Origin: Ypsolopha sequella
Taxonomy: Eukaryota > Arthropoda > Insecta > Lepidoptera > Ypsolophidae
DNA length: 64,000 bases
Assembly (NCBI GenBank): GCA_934047225.1
Contig: OW203987.1
Location: 9,699,501 to 9,763,500 of the forward strand
Reading direction: 5' to 3'
Positions within the stretch are counted from its first letter, which is position 1; each line of letters starts with the position of its first letter. The notes beneath the pieces are model-generated. The model saw only the letters and a program-made list of their open reading frames with translations, had not been told where the DNA came from and searched no databases. Position numbers and translations under genes: made by a program. Of this stretch, positions 1 to 47,800 are shown piece by piece.

Positions 1-37667
<37,667 letters not shown>

Positions 37668-38300
37668 CTTTAAAAATTATATACTCGGTCCAGTGACAAA
37701 CATCTAATCCGCGTTCCTGATTCACATTAATTCACACTTTCCATAATAGACAAATCGGGCTTAATTTTACTGAAATGCAAAGAGACAACGAGAAGGTGAA
37801 TATTTTCGTAGATTTCGCCACAAGCCACAAACACCTCTCCAATCCAATCCAAACATCTATACTTTGGATCCCTGTTTTGCACGACGAATTATGTACAATA
37901 TGTTATGCACGACCCGTTTTGTCCAGCCTGTTTTCGGTCCCATGTACATGAATAACAGGGTCGTACAAAACTGGCTTCGATTCGAGTAACGGCCCGTAAC
38001 TACGAATAATAATTCTCTAGAAGCGTAACTCAGCCCAAAAAATTGCTCCACGAAATAGAACACGCGGAAGGCGGGGCGTAAAATAGGGACAGCAGCGCGG
38101 CCCGCCAGTTCGTTATAACACCTTGAGCACACCCCCGACACTTCATAGTCCACGCTCAAGTTATTTACCTACACTCTCACGCGCGCATCTGGCTTGTCCG
38201 CACACGCTTGTGTGTGTGCGTGAGCTAGTCTAGGGCTGGCAGCAAGCGTGTGAGCGTCGTCGATCGAGATGGACAACATTTATAGTCAGCAACTTATATG
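37668..38300 (-). promoter_or_regulatory. brm 5' leader and probable promoter region
   Basis: The brm ATG is at 37665-37667 on the minus strand with no in-frame continuation upstream. The sequence from about 37,980 to 38,270 is clearly more GC- and CpG-rich than its surroundings, with gcgcg runs and an alternating CA/TG stretch near 38,205-38,225. This fits an insect housekeeping promoter. No TATA box or initiator could be assigned with confidence, so the transcription start is not placed. The SINE on its far side limits the likely promoter to about 0.7 kb. Confidence 0.4.
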
Positions 38301-38389
38301 ATTCTCTTCCTAAATTTTAGCGTGGTTAATCCCTAGGTCCTAGTTCTGGTTCCCCATGGATAAATTTGTATTAAAAAAATATATATCGT

Positions 38390-38735
38390 CATGACCTGAA
38401 TGCGCGAGAGGGTGTCAGAGGTTTGAAATGCAAGTCACAGTCCACACTCGGTACACCAGCGTTTCACCTACAAATATTACGTCCTAACGTGGTGGGAGGT
38501 GCGCCCTATCGCCGTAAGTACTTTAGGCAAAAACACACGATTTTTAGGACATACGGGTTTCCTCACTATGTTTTCCTTTACCGTTCAGAAAGTGGGAAGT
38601 ACTTACCTATAAGCAAATACGATGCGCATTGTGTAAATTCCGAAAAACTCATTGGTGCATGCCTAACCGCGGATTGAACCTGGATCTCAAGATTGAGAGG
38701 CCAGCGTTCTACCCCTGAGTTACCGCCGCTTTTTC
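38390..38735 (-). mobile_element. tRNA-derived lepidopteran SINE
   Basis: On the minus strand the head has an A-box-like TAACTCAGGGGTAGAACGC and a B box GGTTCAATCC (plus strand 38,671-38,680), followed by GGTGCATGC-type and AACGGTAAAGGAAAACAT sequence. This body is familiar from many lepidopteran genomes. It lies between the brm promoter region and the THAP remnant. The exact 3' end is uncertain. Confidence 0.75.
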
Positions 38736-38954
38736 ATAACTTGAAAAATAAATTAACATAAATGAAAATGGCTTAGTTCATCGGAAGGAAGCAAATTTGA
38801 AAAATCTCCGTTCTTTATTGGTTGCTCCGTTTTCTAGGCATTCATATATACCACAATAACGAACCATATTGATTAAAAATCAGTATCGTAATAAAACAAA
38901 ACAAGATTTATACTTGCGATTGTCGGCACTTGATGAAACATAAAAAGCATCTCG

Positions 38955-39032
38955 ATTTTGAATACAAACACTTGTACTATTTGTTTCATAACATAAAACA
39001 AATAGTACAAGTGTTTGTGTTCAAAATCAAGA
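38955..39032. repeat. near-perfect palindrome, family C related
   Basis: ATACAAACACTTGTACTATT and its mirror AATAGTACAAGTGTTTGTGT flank a loop of about 20 bases. The sequence to the left (tacttgcgattgtcggcact) matches the flank of the family-C element at 27,521-27,920, so this is a shorter relative of it. Confidence 0.7.
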
Positions 39033-39265
39033 AAACAGAACAAAATACGCGCGCAGCGAACGAGTGCTACTCGAGCTCTGACTGCCTCCAGATTTGCCAC
39101 TAACTTGCGGGGGATCGCGGGAGACGTTAAATTCGCGCGGGGAGGTGAGTGTCGCTTCTTTACGTTGTAATACTTTATATTCTCTACCTTGAGTCTCGTG
39201 TTTGAGCCGCGGGAAGTTTCGATTGTGCATATTATTGTGATTTTTCGGGATTTGATTTTACAAAT

Positions 39266-40164
39266 ATGCCTTCGTGTGTCGTAAAGTGGTGTAGAAGCCA
39301 TACAGATATGACAAATACTGGAATCACCTTTCATAAGTAAACACTTTGAAAACTATACTTGACGTCTCTGAAAAGTGTTATGCAACAAGTACCTATGATT
39401 ATTTTTTCTATTACTTGTATTCTCATATGGTGTGCTGAGATTAGAGATGGGCACGGGAAAATTCCCGTTTGGGAAAATTTCCGGTGTTTATCGGGGGAAA
39501 TTCCCAATCGGTGGGTTTTTTCATTTTTCTTCACAAAGACTATGAAACTTAAAATGAAACTTACTGCAGGTGATAGAGGAAGTCACAGCCAACATTTTAT
39601 TTCCGTACATTTAACCGCGAAAATATGCGCTTTGGAAACTGCAGGCACTTGAAAATATTTAATTAAAAGGTTGAGTAACCGAACTATTTGTTTTCGTGAT
39701 AGACTGCTGACGCTATTACAAACACCTTTTACTGATAAAGTTTTTCTAAAATATGCATTACTTTCTGAGGAAAAAAATACTTAATTATTTTTTGTATTGA
39801 GAAAACAATGATACTGTCAATTAAAGAAGAACTTTCCGTCATTTAGCTACAATACGGCAAATCTACTTATTTGCCATGGTGGATAGCTTTTATTTCAAAA
39901 TATATTAAAACAAAATGTCAAAATGAAAAACGAATATTTTCCCAAACGGGTGTTTTCATGGAAACTTTTCGGTAATTTTCCCGCAATCAGGAATTTTTCC
40001 GGATGGAAACCCTTCTCTAGCTGAGATATAACATTTTAGTTTAAAGTATGAAGGATCATACTCGTATCATGCATTAACACAATAGTTTTCATTATCACAG
40101 ATTCCCAACAAATGAAATCCAGCGTGAAAAATGGGTAACCGCGGTCAGTTTGGAAATAAGTTAA
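39266..40164 (+). pseudogene. THAP-domain N-terminal exons, broken gene
   Basis: Exon 1 (39,266-39,336) starts ATG and reads MPSCVVKWCRSH, then GITFHK, the first CxnC pair of a THAP zinc finger; it ends at a GT donor. Exon 2 follows a cacag acceptor at 40,101 and continues FPTNEIQREKWVTA in the right phase, exactly as THAP domains do. It then meets a stop at 40,162-40,164, or may splice at gcg|gtcagt (40,143). No exon with the second Cys-x2-His pair was found before XRCC2. The intron holds a hAT-like MITE. THAP domains occur in host DNA-binding proteins and in P-element or ISL2EU transposases; which one this came from cannot be decided here. Confidence 0.65.
39442..40019. mobile_element. hAT-like MITE with perfect 8-bp TSD, inside the THAP intron
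   Basis: Ends TAGAGATGGG and CCCTTCTCTA are inverted, with sub-terminal GGGAAAATTCCCGTTTGGG and its partners near the right end. The 8-bp duplication gctgagat stands at 39,434-39,441 and again at 40,020-40,027. An 8-bp TSD with TAGAG ends is typical of hAT non-autonomous elements. The 578-bp interior has no transposase. Confidence 0.85.
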
Positions 40165-40361
40165 TCTGATATATGCAGCAAACACTTTTGAGATGAGGAC
40201 AACCACATGATTTATAATGGAAGGCGTAAATTACTAAGAAAGTCAGCGTTGCCTATTTGCACTGTAAATTATTGTTTCAATTTTACAATTTCCAGTTATT
40301 TTCTTACTTAATTCCTCATATATAATTACTTTTATTTTATTTGTTTTTCAGTTGGTTACTC

Positions 40362-40458
40362 CTAGATTGATGGATGTGCAAAGAGGTGTGTCAGGATCGT
40401 AGCAGATGGAAATCTGTAGTCTCTGCCAACCCCTCTAGGAGACAGGCGTAAGTATATG
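40362..40458 (+). mobile_element. LINE 3' end relic, split by a MITE
   Basis: Reads ctagattgatggatgtg, gtagcagatggaaatctgta and gagacaggcgtaagtata; its tail resumes at 40,841 (catatagttgtatgtatg) after the inserted MITE. Same family as the copies at 4,896, 24,858 and 51,845. Confidence 0.7.
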
Positions 40459-40843
40459 AAGGGTACAGGAAAAAAAGGGGCTCATCGACATATTTGTCCA
40501 AATCAAACCAACAATGGCAGTTGATAGATTTTGAACGGGCCTTTAGTATGCCGTGTTCAAAACAAACTAAAAGGGGCTGGTTTCCTGTTATATAGGCATA
40601 ACAAAAAAAACTAAAAAAGACTAAAAGGAGCATATTGCGACGTAAACCGGGATAAAAGGAGCGCATTTTATTCGATACTGGCTAAGAAGGGGTACATTGA
40701 CAACTCACAATCTTAGAACGCGCCCATTGCACCGCCATTTTAGATTTTCTGTCATACTTATAATATAGTTTGAAACCTTTAAATAGCTTTTTCTTGAAAT
40801 AGCATAAATGTCAATTAGCCCTTTCTTTTCCTGTACCCTTCAT
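40458..40843. mobile_element. MITE with 28-bp inverted ends, inside a LINE tail
   Basis: TGAAGGGTACAGGAAAA at the left and TTTTCCTGTACCCTTCA at the right are inverted; arms continue with AAGGGGCT and AGCCCTTT. TATA stands on both sides. The interior is non-coding. It must be younger than the LINE copy it splits. Confidence 0.75.
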
Positions 40844-41800
40844 ATAGTTGTATGTATGATTACTCCATTAGTCTTTATTATAGATATGCAAATAGGAAAG
40901 GTTATATAATGTATATTGTTGTATTGTATGAAAAAATATTATTCATTTGGAACTTATATGCTATACAATATAATTAATGTATTTTTATTGTAATATTTAA
41001 TTCATTTAATAAAAAATATACACCTAAACAAGCTCATTTATTATAGCGTAATACTGTATAACACCATCTACAGTGCTCCCTAAGTAATAATGCGCATAAA
41101 AATCTATGGCCGAGCGACCGGACGTACCACGTGACCTTAATGCTTGTATAGAAAGTTACTTAATTCTAAAAACTCTTGAAATGTATAATACATTTTTTTT
41201 TTAGGAAAGGTGTTTACAGTTTTGTTGAATATGGAAATATTTGTTTTCTTTTATATTTTCTGGTAAATTATTATACATTTTTATACACAGGGCAAAAGGA
41301 CTAGAGTGGACGATTTTTGGGCTGGAAGAAGGCATGCCTAATTTGTTACGTGTAATGTGTTTGTTACGTTGAAACATTTGACTGACGTAATTGGAGCCGT
41401 GTGCTTTTGTCCACGGTCCAGTAAATTACGGCTCCGATTACACCAGTCAAACGCCGGAGCCAGGGTACAGAAGCATTTCCGGAAGCTATCTGTTTACTAG
41501 TCCGGTTTTGACTCCGATATCGAATCGAGCAAAGCTCATTTTACGATAAATGACGGACGTTTGGTTGAAGTCGGAGCCGTGGACAAGTCAACGAGTTACC
41601 GGCTTCAGTTACCACAGTGTTAACAGCCTCAGATTTATATATTTGCTGCGTTTTTGTTGCGACACGTTTTCCTGGCCAGACTATAAGAGAAGAAAACGAT
41701 ACCGTGAACACTAGTGCTGCCATCTGTTGATTGGTCACACAACCTTGTTTTCCAATTTTCGGCCGTAATTAAACTGTCTTCCCCTGCTTTACACCCCGCT
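40844..41800. other. intergenic DNA between the LINE tail and the MULE-like MITE
   Basis: No gene. The motif ggagccgtg (41,395 and 41,575) and its inverse recur within 41,360-41,600, hinting at a decayed inverted-repeat element without clear ends. Confidence 0.35.
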
Positions 41801-42224
41801 AGTGTTGGCTCAACATCGATAGTATCGAAGTTTACAAAAATGCAATCGATACATCGATAGTTACTTATCTCAAATTAGACATGTATTCTTTTCGTAGTTG
41901 AACCTATTTTTGTAATTGCTAATAACTAAACAAGTAAATAAATAATAGAAAATATTGTCACTTAAAAACCAAATAAAAATAACTTGTAATAAAAAAAAGC
42001 ACTTTGCAAAGTTTAAGTATTTATTTTTAATGACTAAGCATGAAAACGCCTTTACCTGTGGGGCTTATTTTGTGAGAACTTTATTCAGGCACAAAATATA
42101 TGCTATGTATGTACCACACACTATTAAATACGCATTCCAAAATCAATACTGAATGACGTGCGGACTATCGATTGTGCCGATAGTGAATATAATATCGATT
42201 AACCATCGATGTTTATCCAACACT
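41801..42224. mobile_element. MULE-like MITE with perfect 10-bp TSD
   Basis: Ends AGTGTTGG and CCAACACT, followed by ACATCGATAG-type sub-terminal sequence, are inverted. The 10-bp sequence acaccccgct is present immediately left (41,791-41,800) and right (42,225-42,234). Nine- to ten-base duplications are characteristic of Mutator-like elements. The 424-bp copy has CGAT-rich ends and no coding capacity. It ends about 150 bp upstream of the XRCC2 start. Confidence 0.85.
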
Positions 42225-42382
42225 ACACCCCGCTAGAATTCTTAATTTCTTTTAACTTATTCTTTGTGAGAAAGAATAAATTTGTTATAAGATTAATGTA
42301 ATATTAATTTGTTTGTTTTGTTACTTAGAAGACTGCCAACCGTTGCTGTAAATTACTTTCTCTGTCTTTATTGTTTGTTGCG

Positions 42383-43177
42383 ATGGCGGCTTTTAGAGTG
42401 GAGTCTGGATTACAACTTTTAGCAAGATTAACTAAAAAAAGAAATATTGACACATTTTACACAAATATATTTCCAACCAGTCTGAAGCCGAGTGAAGTAA
42501 TAGAAATATTTGGTGAAAGTGGTACCGGAAAATCATTCTTAGTTATGGATATGATTGCTGAAGCTCTGATACCAGTACAGTTTGGTGGTGCTGAAACTGA
42601 GGTTCTTTTATTCCATACTGATGGGAACTTGAATACTGAAATGTTGTTAAATTTATTGCAAAAGAAGATATCGTCCAAAACACAAGTCAATGCTGACTTA
42701 AAAAATCAGCTGGTAAATGAATGTTTGAGCCGCCTACATATTTGGGAGATCTATGATGCAACTCAATTCTATATTACAGTGCAAAATCTTGAATCTGTTC
42801 TAATGGACCATCCCAATATATCATTTTTGATATTTGATTCATTAACTGCATACTACTGGTCTGAACAAGGTTTTAAAATAACCAAGATGGACATGTATAT
42901 CAAAAATATTTTAAAATTAATCCAAAATTTAACAAAAGATTATGAATGCATAATTATTTACACAAGGCCACAATACTTTAATTCAAGCAAAGATGTAATT
43001 CAGAACCTGGAGGCATGTTGTAAGAATCCTACTCTAGAATATTTAAATCATAGAATTGGTTTAAACTCCACTAACAATGTAGAGGGAACTTTATTGTATG
43101 AAGTTACAGTTAGAAACTTTGAAAAACAATTTAAAAAATTCTTTCAAATTTATGATAATGAACTTTTATGGACTTAG
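42383..43177 (+). CDS. XRCC2: XRCC2-like RAD51 paralogue, homologous-recombination repair
   Basis: Single-exon frame of 264 residues starting MAAFRVESGLQLLARL; upstream codons in frame lack an ATG, so 42,383 is the start. It is a RecA/RAD51-fold ATPase. Walker A GESGTGKS is at residues 44-51 and the Walker B segment FLIFDSLTAYYW at about 148-159. The N-terminal ES-GLQLLARL and the FHTD strand after Walker A are XRCC2 hallmarks; length is close to the vertebrate protein (about 280). In the family, XRCC2 joins RAD51D in the BCDX2 complex and helps load RAD51 at breaks and stalled forks in the nucleus. The gene is intronless here. Another RAD51 paralogue is possible but less likely. Confidence 0.88.
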   Translation: MAAFRVESGLQLLARLTKKRNIDTFYTNIFPTSLKPSEVIEIFGESGTGKSFLVMDMIAEALIPVQFGGAETEVLLFHTDGNLNTEMLLNLLQKKISSKTQVNADLKNQLVNECLSRLHIWEIYDATQFYITVQNLESVLMDHPNISFLIFDSLTAYYWSEQGFKITKMDMYIKNILKLIQNLTKDYECIIIYTRPQYFNSSKDVIQNLEACCKNPTLEYLNHRIGLNSTNNVEGTLLYEVTVRNFEKQFKKFFQIYDNELLWT

Positions 43178-43498
43178 ATCAAGGAGCCTATAGTAAAACC
43201 TAAGCAACTTTGTTTATTTAGGATATCTGGAAGGTGCTAAAATTACTAACTTGGGTTGAATTTGAATAAAACATACTTATTTTGATATTACATTCTTTAT
43301 TTTAACTATTTAATTATGTAGGTAAACAAAAATGTATAAAAATTATATCTTAAGTACGTAATGAGTCTTTCTTCATAAACAAAAAAGAGAGTTTGTAATA
43401 CTGAAAGAGATCTTGATTATTTTCTAAAAATGCGTTTTTTACTGATTATCATAATAATTATGTACTTGAACTTATAACTATAGTTTTTAGCTGAAATA
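43178..43498. terminator. convergent 3' ends of XRCC2 and porcupine, facing poly(A) signals
   Basis: Between the two stop codons lie 321 bp. AATAAA for XRCC2 is at 43,265-43,270 on the plus strand, and AATAAA for porcupine is at 43,296-43,301 on the minus strand. If both are used, the mature 3' UTRs overlap by some tens of bases. Confidence 0.65.
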
Positions 43499-44824
43499 TC
43501 ACAACGCTAGAAATATAACGTATAAAAATACAATAAAGCCATGGCTAAAATAATTCAGATTTTCCCATTTACTCAATGTGTGGAGATATGAATAACCAGA
43601 TTCTTGTAAAGAGAAAGAGGCTTCAAACATTACACCTAAATAAGCCAAGTGAACTACGGTTATTAGCGAAAACAAAGAGTTTAAAAACAAAGCTAGATAA
43701 CTGTTACCTTTGTGTGTATGACTGCACTGTTTTAAACATGGATTTGCTAAACAACATACTTCAAGTGCTGAAGAAACTTTAGAACGGAAGTTGTATTCAA
43801 CATAAGAAAATGTTCCTATACTGAGTAACACTGCTGAGAGCTGAAAATTGATTCCATGAAGCACTGAAGACATAGCATATGTAACAAATATTGCAGTAAA
43901 TTGACCATAACGTTGACATGGTTTAAATACATAGTTTTTAAGCCATTGATGCATAGGTATATTCCAATAAATAACAACTTGAACCAGAGATCTTGGTAGT
44001 TCAATGAAGTAAGGTTTTGTGACTTGGACTTCTGAATGACAATCATTAGTTAGTCCAAACCCTGCACTGATCATGGACACAATTGACATGCTAGACACAA
44101 AATAGTGAGACATTCTGAATGCCTGTGCATCACGGTAGGCCACTAGCCACTTTGCAGCATCATCGTTTATGTACCATGGCACTATGCAGTTAGACATAAC
44201 CAAAAACATCATTGATAAAAATAAATTAACTGCAATAATTTTGATCCACCTTTTTGATAAAAATCTAATGCTCAGATACTGGTTATAGGTATTGAAAGAT
44301 ATCCATGGTCCTAGAGTACAGTTGGCCGGGCAGAACAAATATCCTCCATACTCCACAGGATTCAACATTTGTTTGAAAAGACCTCGATCTAACTCAATGG
44401 CTACTGATATTATCTTCATGGCTGCTATCATTTGAATCCCTCTTATTTGTTGCCACATTTTAGGGTTAACAAAATAAATTTCACAACTTAGAATGAATAT
44501 TATCATGCATAGGGTAACAACAAGCCCCCTCCATTTTTTGGTTATTAAAGAAAGAAGTACTATAACAATGTAAGAACAAACAGTGATACCTACTGTCCAT
44601 ATAAATGCTTGGCCAATATTGAAATAAAGAAGTGAACTTCCAAATACGAGCGAAAGGCTGTGACGAACATTGTGTGGAAGTTTGATGTTCTGTATGATGA
44701 GCCGCAGAATAAAATTCGGTATTATCTGGTCTTTAGCGAACTTCAGGCCTTCATATAGCGTCGGTTCCCCACACAGAGTCAAGTAAGTCCAAGCACTTTC
44801 AGAGTAATCGTCTTCCGCATCCAT
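43499..44824 (-). CDS. por: porcupine, MBOAT O-acyltransferase for Wnt proteins
   Basis: An uninterrupted 441-residue polytopic membrane protein. It places palmitoleate on a Wnt serine in the endoplasmic reticulum, which is needed for Wnt secretion. Recognisable family segments: GYLFCPANCTLGPWISF (about 161-177), YWNIPMHQWLKNYVF (286-300) and MSSVLHGINFQLSAVLLS (318-335). His323 in the last is the MBOAT catalytic histidine. Many hydrophobic spans of 20-25 residues run the length of the protein. Length agrees with Drosophila Porcupine (about 525) and vertebrate PORCN (about 460). It has no intron in the coding region, which is unusual for this family and might reflect intron loss. The minus-strand context aatgaaATGg starts it; a second, out-of-frame ATG lies 5 bases upstream. 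Confidence 0.92.
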   Translation of the reverse strand: MDAEDDYSESAWTYLTLCGEPTLYEGLKFAKDQIIPNFILRLIIQNIKLPHNVRHSLSLVFGSSLLYFNIGQAFIWTVGITVCSYIVIVLLSLITKKWRGLVVTLCMIIFILSCEIYFVNPKMWQQIRGIQMIAAMKIISVAIELDRGLFKQMLNPVEYGGYLFCPANCTLGPWISFNTYNQYLSIRFLSKRWIKIIAVNLFLSMMFLVMSNCIVPWYINDDAAKWLVAYRDAQAFRMSHYFVSSMSIVSMISAGFGLTNDCHSEVQVTKPYFIELPRSLVQVVIYWNIPMHQWLKNYVFKPCQRYGQFTAIFVTYAMSSVLHGINFQLSAVLLSIGTFSYVEYNFRSKVSSALEVCCLANPCLKQCSHTHKGNSYLALFLNSLFSLITVVHLAYLGVMFEASFSLQESGYSYLHTLSKWENLNYFSHGFIVFLYVIFLAL

Positions 44825-44829
44825 TTCAT
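44776..44829 (-). promoter_or_regulatory. overlapping upstream ORF at the porcupine start
   Basis: An ATG at 44,827-44,829, five bases before the porcupine ATG, opens another frame of 16 codons that ends TGA inside the porcupine coding sequence. If the mRNA leader includes it, ribosomes choosing the first ATG would not make porcupine, so it could lower translation. This is read from the sequence only. Confidence 0.45.
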
Positions 44830-47800
44830 TGGATTATTCCTATATGTATAAGAACAGTATGACGAAAAGTTGTTTAGAGGTAACTTAATGTTTCACTTTC
44901 TCGGCAAAATAAATAAGGAAGGAAAATGGAGAACGTTAATTTCCTATTGTACCTTTAAGAAATAAGACAAAAATTCAAGAGAAAACAACAAAAATGTTTC
45001 AGATTTCAAGATCATCCCGGGCCACGTTTATAAACTAGGGGTCGCGACACGGGTTCTAATGCCATCTCTGTCGCACTTGTTGAAAATTGTGTACGCTATC
45101 CTGCTGTCAGTGTTAGAACCTCGCAAATTTTTTAATTTATGAACGCCTATCCGCAGCGCAGCCTGTTTTCCTCCTCAGTAAATAAGAAGGCAAAAGGAAC
45201 TTAGCCCATACGGTCTAGTCTGAGGTTTCAATTATCAATCAATATAAAAACATATTTTATTGGTTTTTACTTAGAGCATGTACCAATGGAGGGGCTATGT
45301 AATACATTTTCCTCTGTCAAAAACATCGTCTCCGAAGAACACACAGATATACATATAACCCCTTATTGCATCCTATATCTGCTCAGCAAAAGTTTTTCCC
45401 AAAAATTTAAATTTTATTTATTTTTTGCTGCTGGCAACACTTTTATCTAAAAACCGGTAAAAAAAAAATCCAACGTTTAGTCCTATAACCCATTTTTAAA
45501 ATTGCCGCCGCCGGTCATCTGTCACTTTTCATAGATCGCTCAGAGTGCAAACGCTCTGAAGCACGGACGATGTTAGCACAACATGGCGTCGCACAGAGGT
45601 GAAAAATCCCAAAAAGCTGGCCAAAACCTATTTTTTTCAAATTTGTCATTGGTTGGGAGAAAGATTGTTCCTGGTCCAATTATAGGGATAGAGGGATAGT
45701 GTGGGCAGAGGAAAATACCAAATATCCTTCTACCTCTGCTAAAATGGGTCAAAAATGAGCTGGAGTGGTTAGCTTTTGGGTAACAATTCATATGGATCTA
45801 AAAATATACCTAATAGTGTTAAAAAATAACTATCCCCTCCTTTCTCTTACACTAACTCCCTTCCCCCTTAATTTCATACAGATAAATAATATACAAAAAT
45901 GAAATGCAAGTCTTTCATAATCAAAAAATATATATAATTATGTTTAGTTTATTATACAGTGTCAATTTCAGGATCCTCTAATAAATTTAACACACTTTGA
46001 AACAAAGGTAGAAAAGTTTTCTTAGATCACTTATAAAAGGGTCAGATGACACCATTAGTCTTTGATACGTGTTTACGATACACTGCTTTCGAAAAAAAAA
46101 ATTGGAAAATTGCTCCCTGTATTTTCTCACATCTTTGTTTCTGCTCTCTTGAGCAATAGCTACTTCCGAAGTTTCAATTATGCTTAAGCCATAGAACAGT
46201 ATTTTGTGGAACGTCGTAGGCATGTTAAACCATGGATAATGGAACACAAAAGTACATGCTGTTTTCAAGCAGAAAATCTTAAATTTGGCAGCATTTATTT
46301 TATATCCACTTGCCATGAACTTCAAAATTGAATGAAGTCGATTTAAGAGATTCAAGCTGATACTAGATATTTCAGTTACTTCCTCTGCATGCTGAAACAT
46401 ATTTCAAGCCGTGTTTCCATCTGTAGACACCCCTCCACCCTGCCTTGGTTTGTCTATATTATGTAGACCAAGTTTTTCCCAAAAATCTTTGAGCGATCAC
46501 TTGGTTTCTTCGAACTTCTTGGAAGGTCGGCCACCTCCTTGGTTGTGGGCTGAATGCACAACAGGGAAAGTAACATAGGCATTGAACCAATTTTTGTTTT
46601 TGTTGGCGCACCCTGTAAAATTGTCATGTGCTTGTTGGAGTTTGGTGTTGTAATCCGACACTAATCTTGTTAACAACCACTTGGTTTCGTGTGAAAAATC
46701 GGTAACACGTAGAGACTTTTTTCATCTTTTCTTGCAAGTATGTCCGTTTTTCGTGATGCTATCGAGAAGCATACTCCCTATAATAGCTGACAAGAGTGTA
46801 TCTGCTAAAACAGGCTTCTTTGTTAGTTGATCCTAAAACAATTAAAAAACAAAAATTAGCAAACATGACTAATAAAATAAAATGTTTGTTAAGGCGACGG
46901 TTTCGGACGGGAAAATTTTCAGTGGTTTTAGCAAGACTAATGATTAATTTTTGTAACAATGTTAACATTAAAGCCGGATGTGCCAGGAAACTCAACTTTA
47001 TCATTTCATGAAAATTACTAAGCAGAAAAAAATCATTTTCACGTCGTTTTAGTGGCATTAATGTTTAAAAAAAGTCATTGAGTATCTAAAATAAATAATA
47101 AAAGATAGGTAATTTTCTGGAGTAGAATCCATCGCAAAAACACAAACTTTCACTAAAACTTCCGAGTAAGAAATTAATAAACGCAAGACTTAAAATTGTC
47201 GTAAACACATCCAATTTTGAACAAGTTCAACTTTGGACTGATGTAAAAATTATAACCCGTTTTTCAGGTAGCCCTAATTGCTGTGAACCTTTTCATTATT
47301 TATTCAGGTAGTAATTTAAATTATTTTTGACGTGTTTCGAGAATTTTTACGTTTTTAGGTTTCGACCAGCTTTTATGGATTTTTCACCTTCGTGCGTCGT
47401 CGTTATGACGTCATAGCGACCATTGTAAGGCTTTCGTTATCGCGCTAACACTTGACTCGGAATGACCGTTAACGCGATAAAATCGATTATGTCGTCATTC
47501 GGAACGCGCTGTTAGAAATAAAATAGTGTGACCATTTGTGGCTGATTCCCGCCATTTAGACAGATTTTGTTAGATATCAAATTTTCACTTGGGCAGAGTT
47601 GGCAGATTTGTGAATACTTAGTGGCAGGATTTGGCAGATTTGAGAATATTTACCTTTACATGAATGTCAAGCACTTCATGCGAAATAATATTCTCACAAG
47701 TAAACCCGACCAAAATTAGATTATGGAACAGATTCCTAAATAAATATTTTCTGCCATTATTATAAAGAAAGAAGGAAGGAACATAGGGACTTTGTCTCTT

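Noticed and set aside
42371..42382. Earlier XRCC2 start in the same frame
   Set aside because: The four upstream codons begin with TTG; the first ATG is at 42,383 and gives the expected N-terminus.
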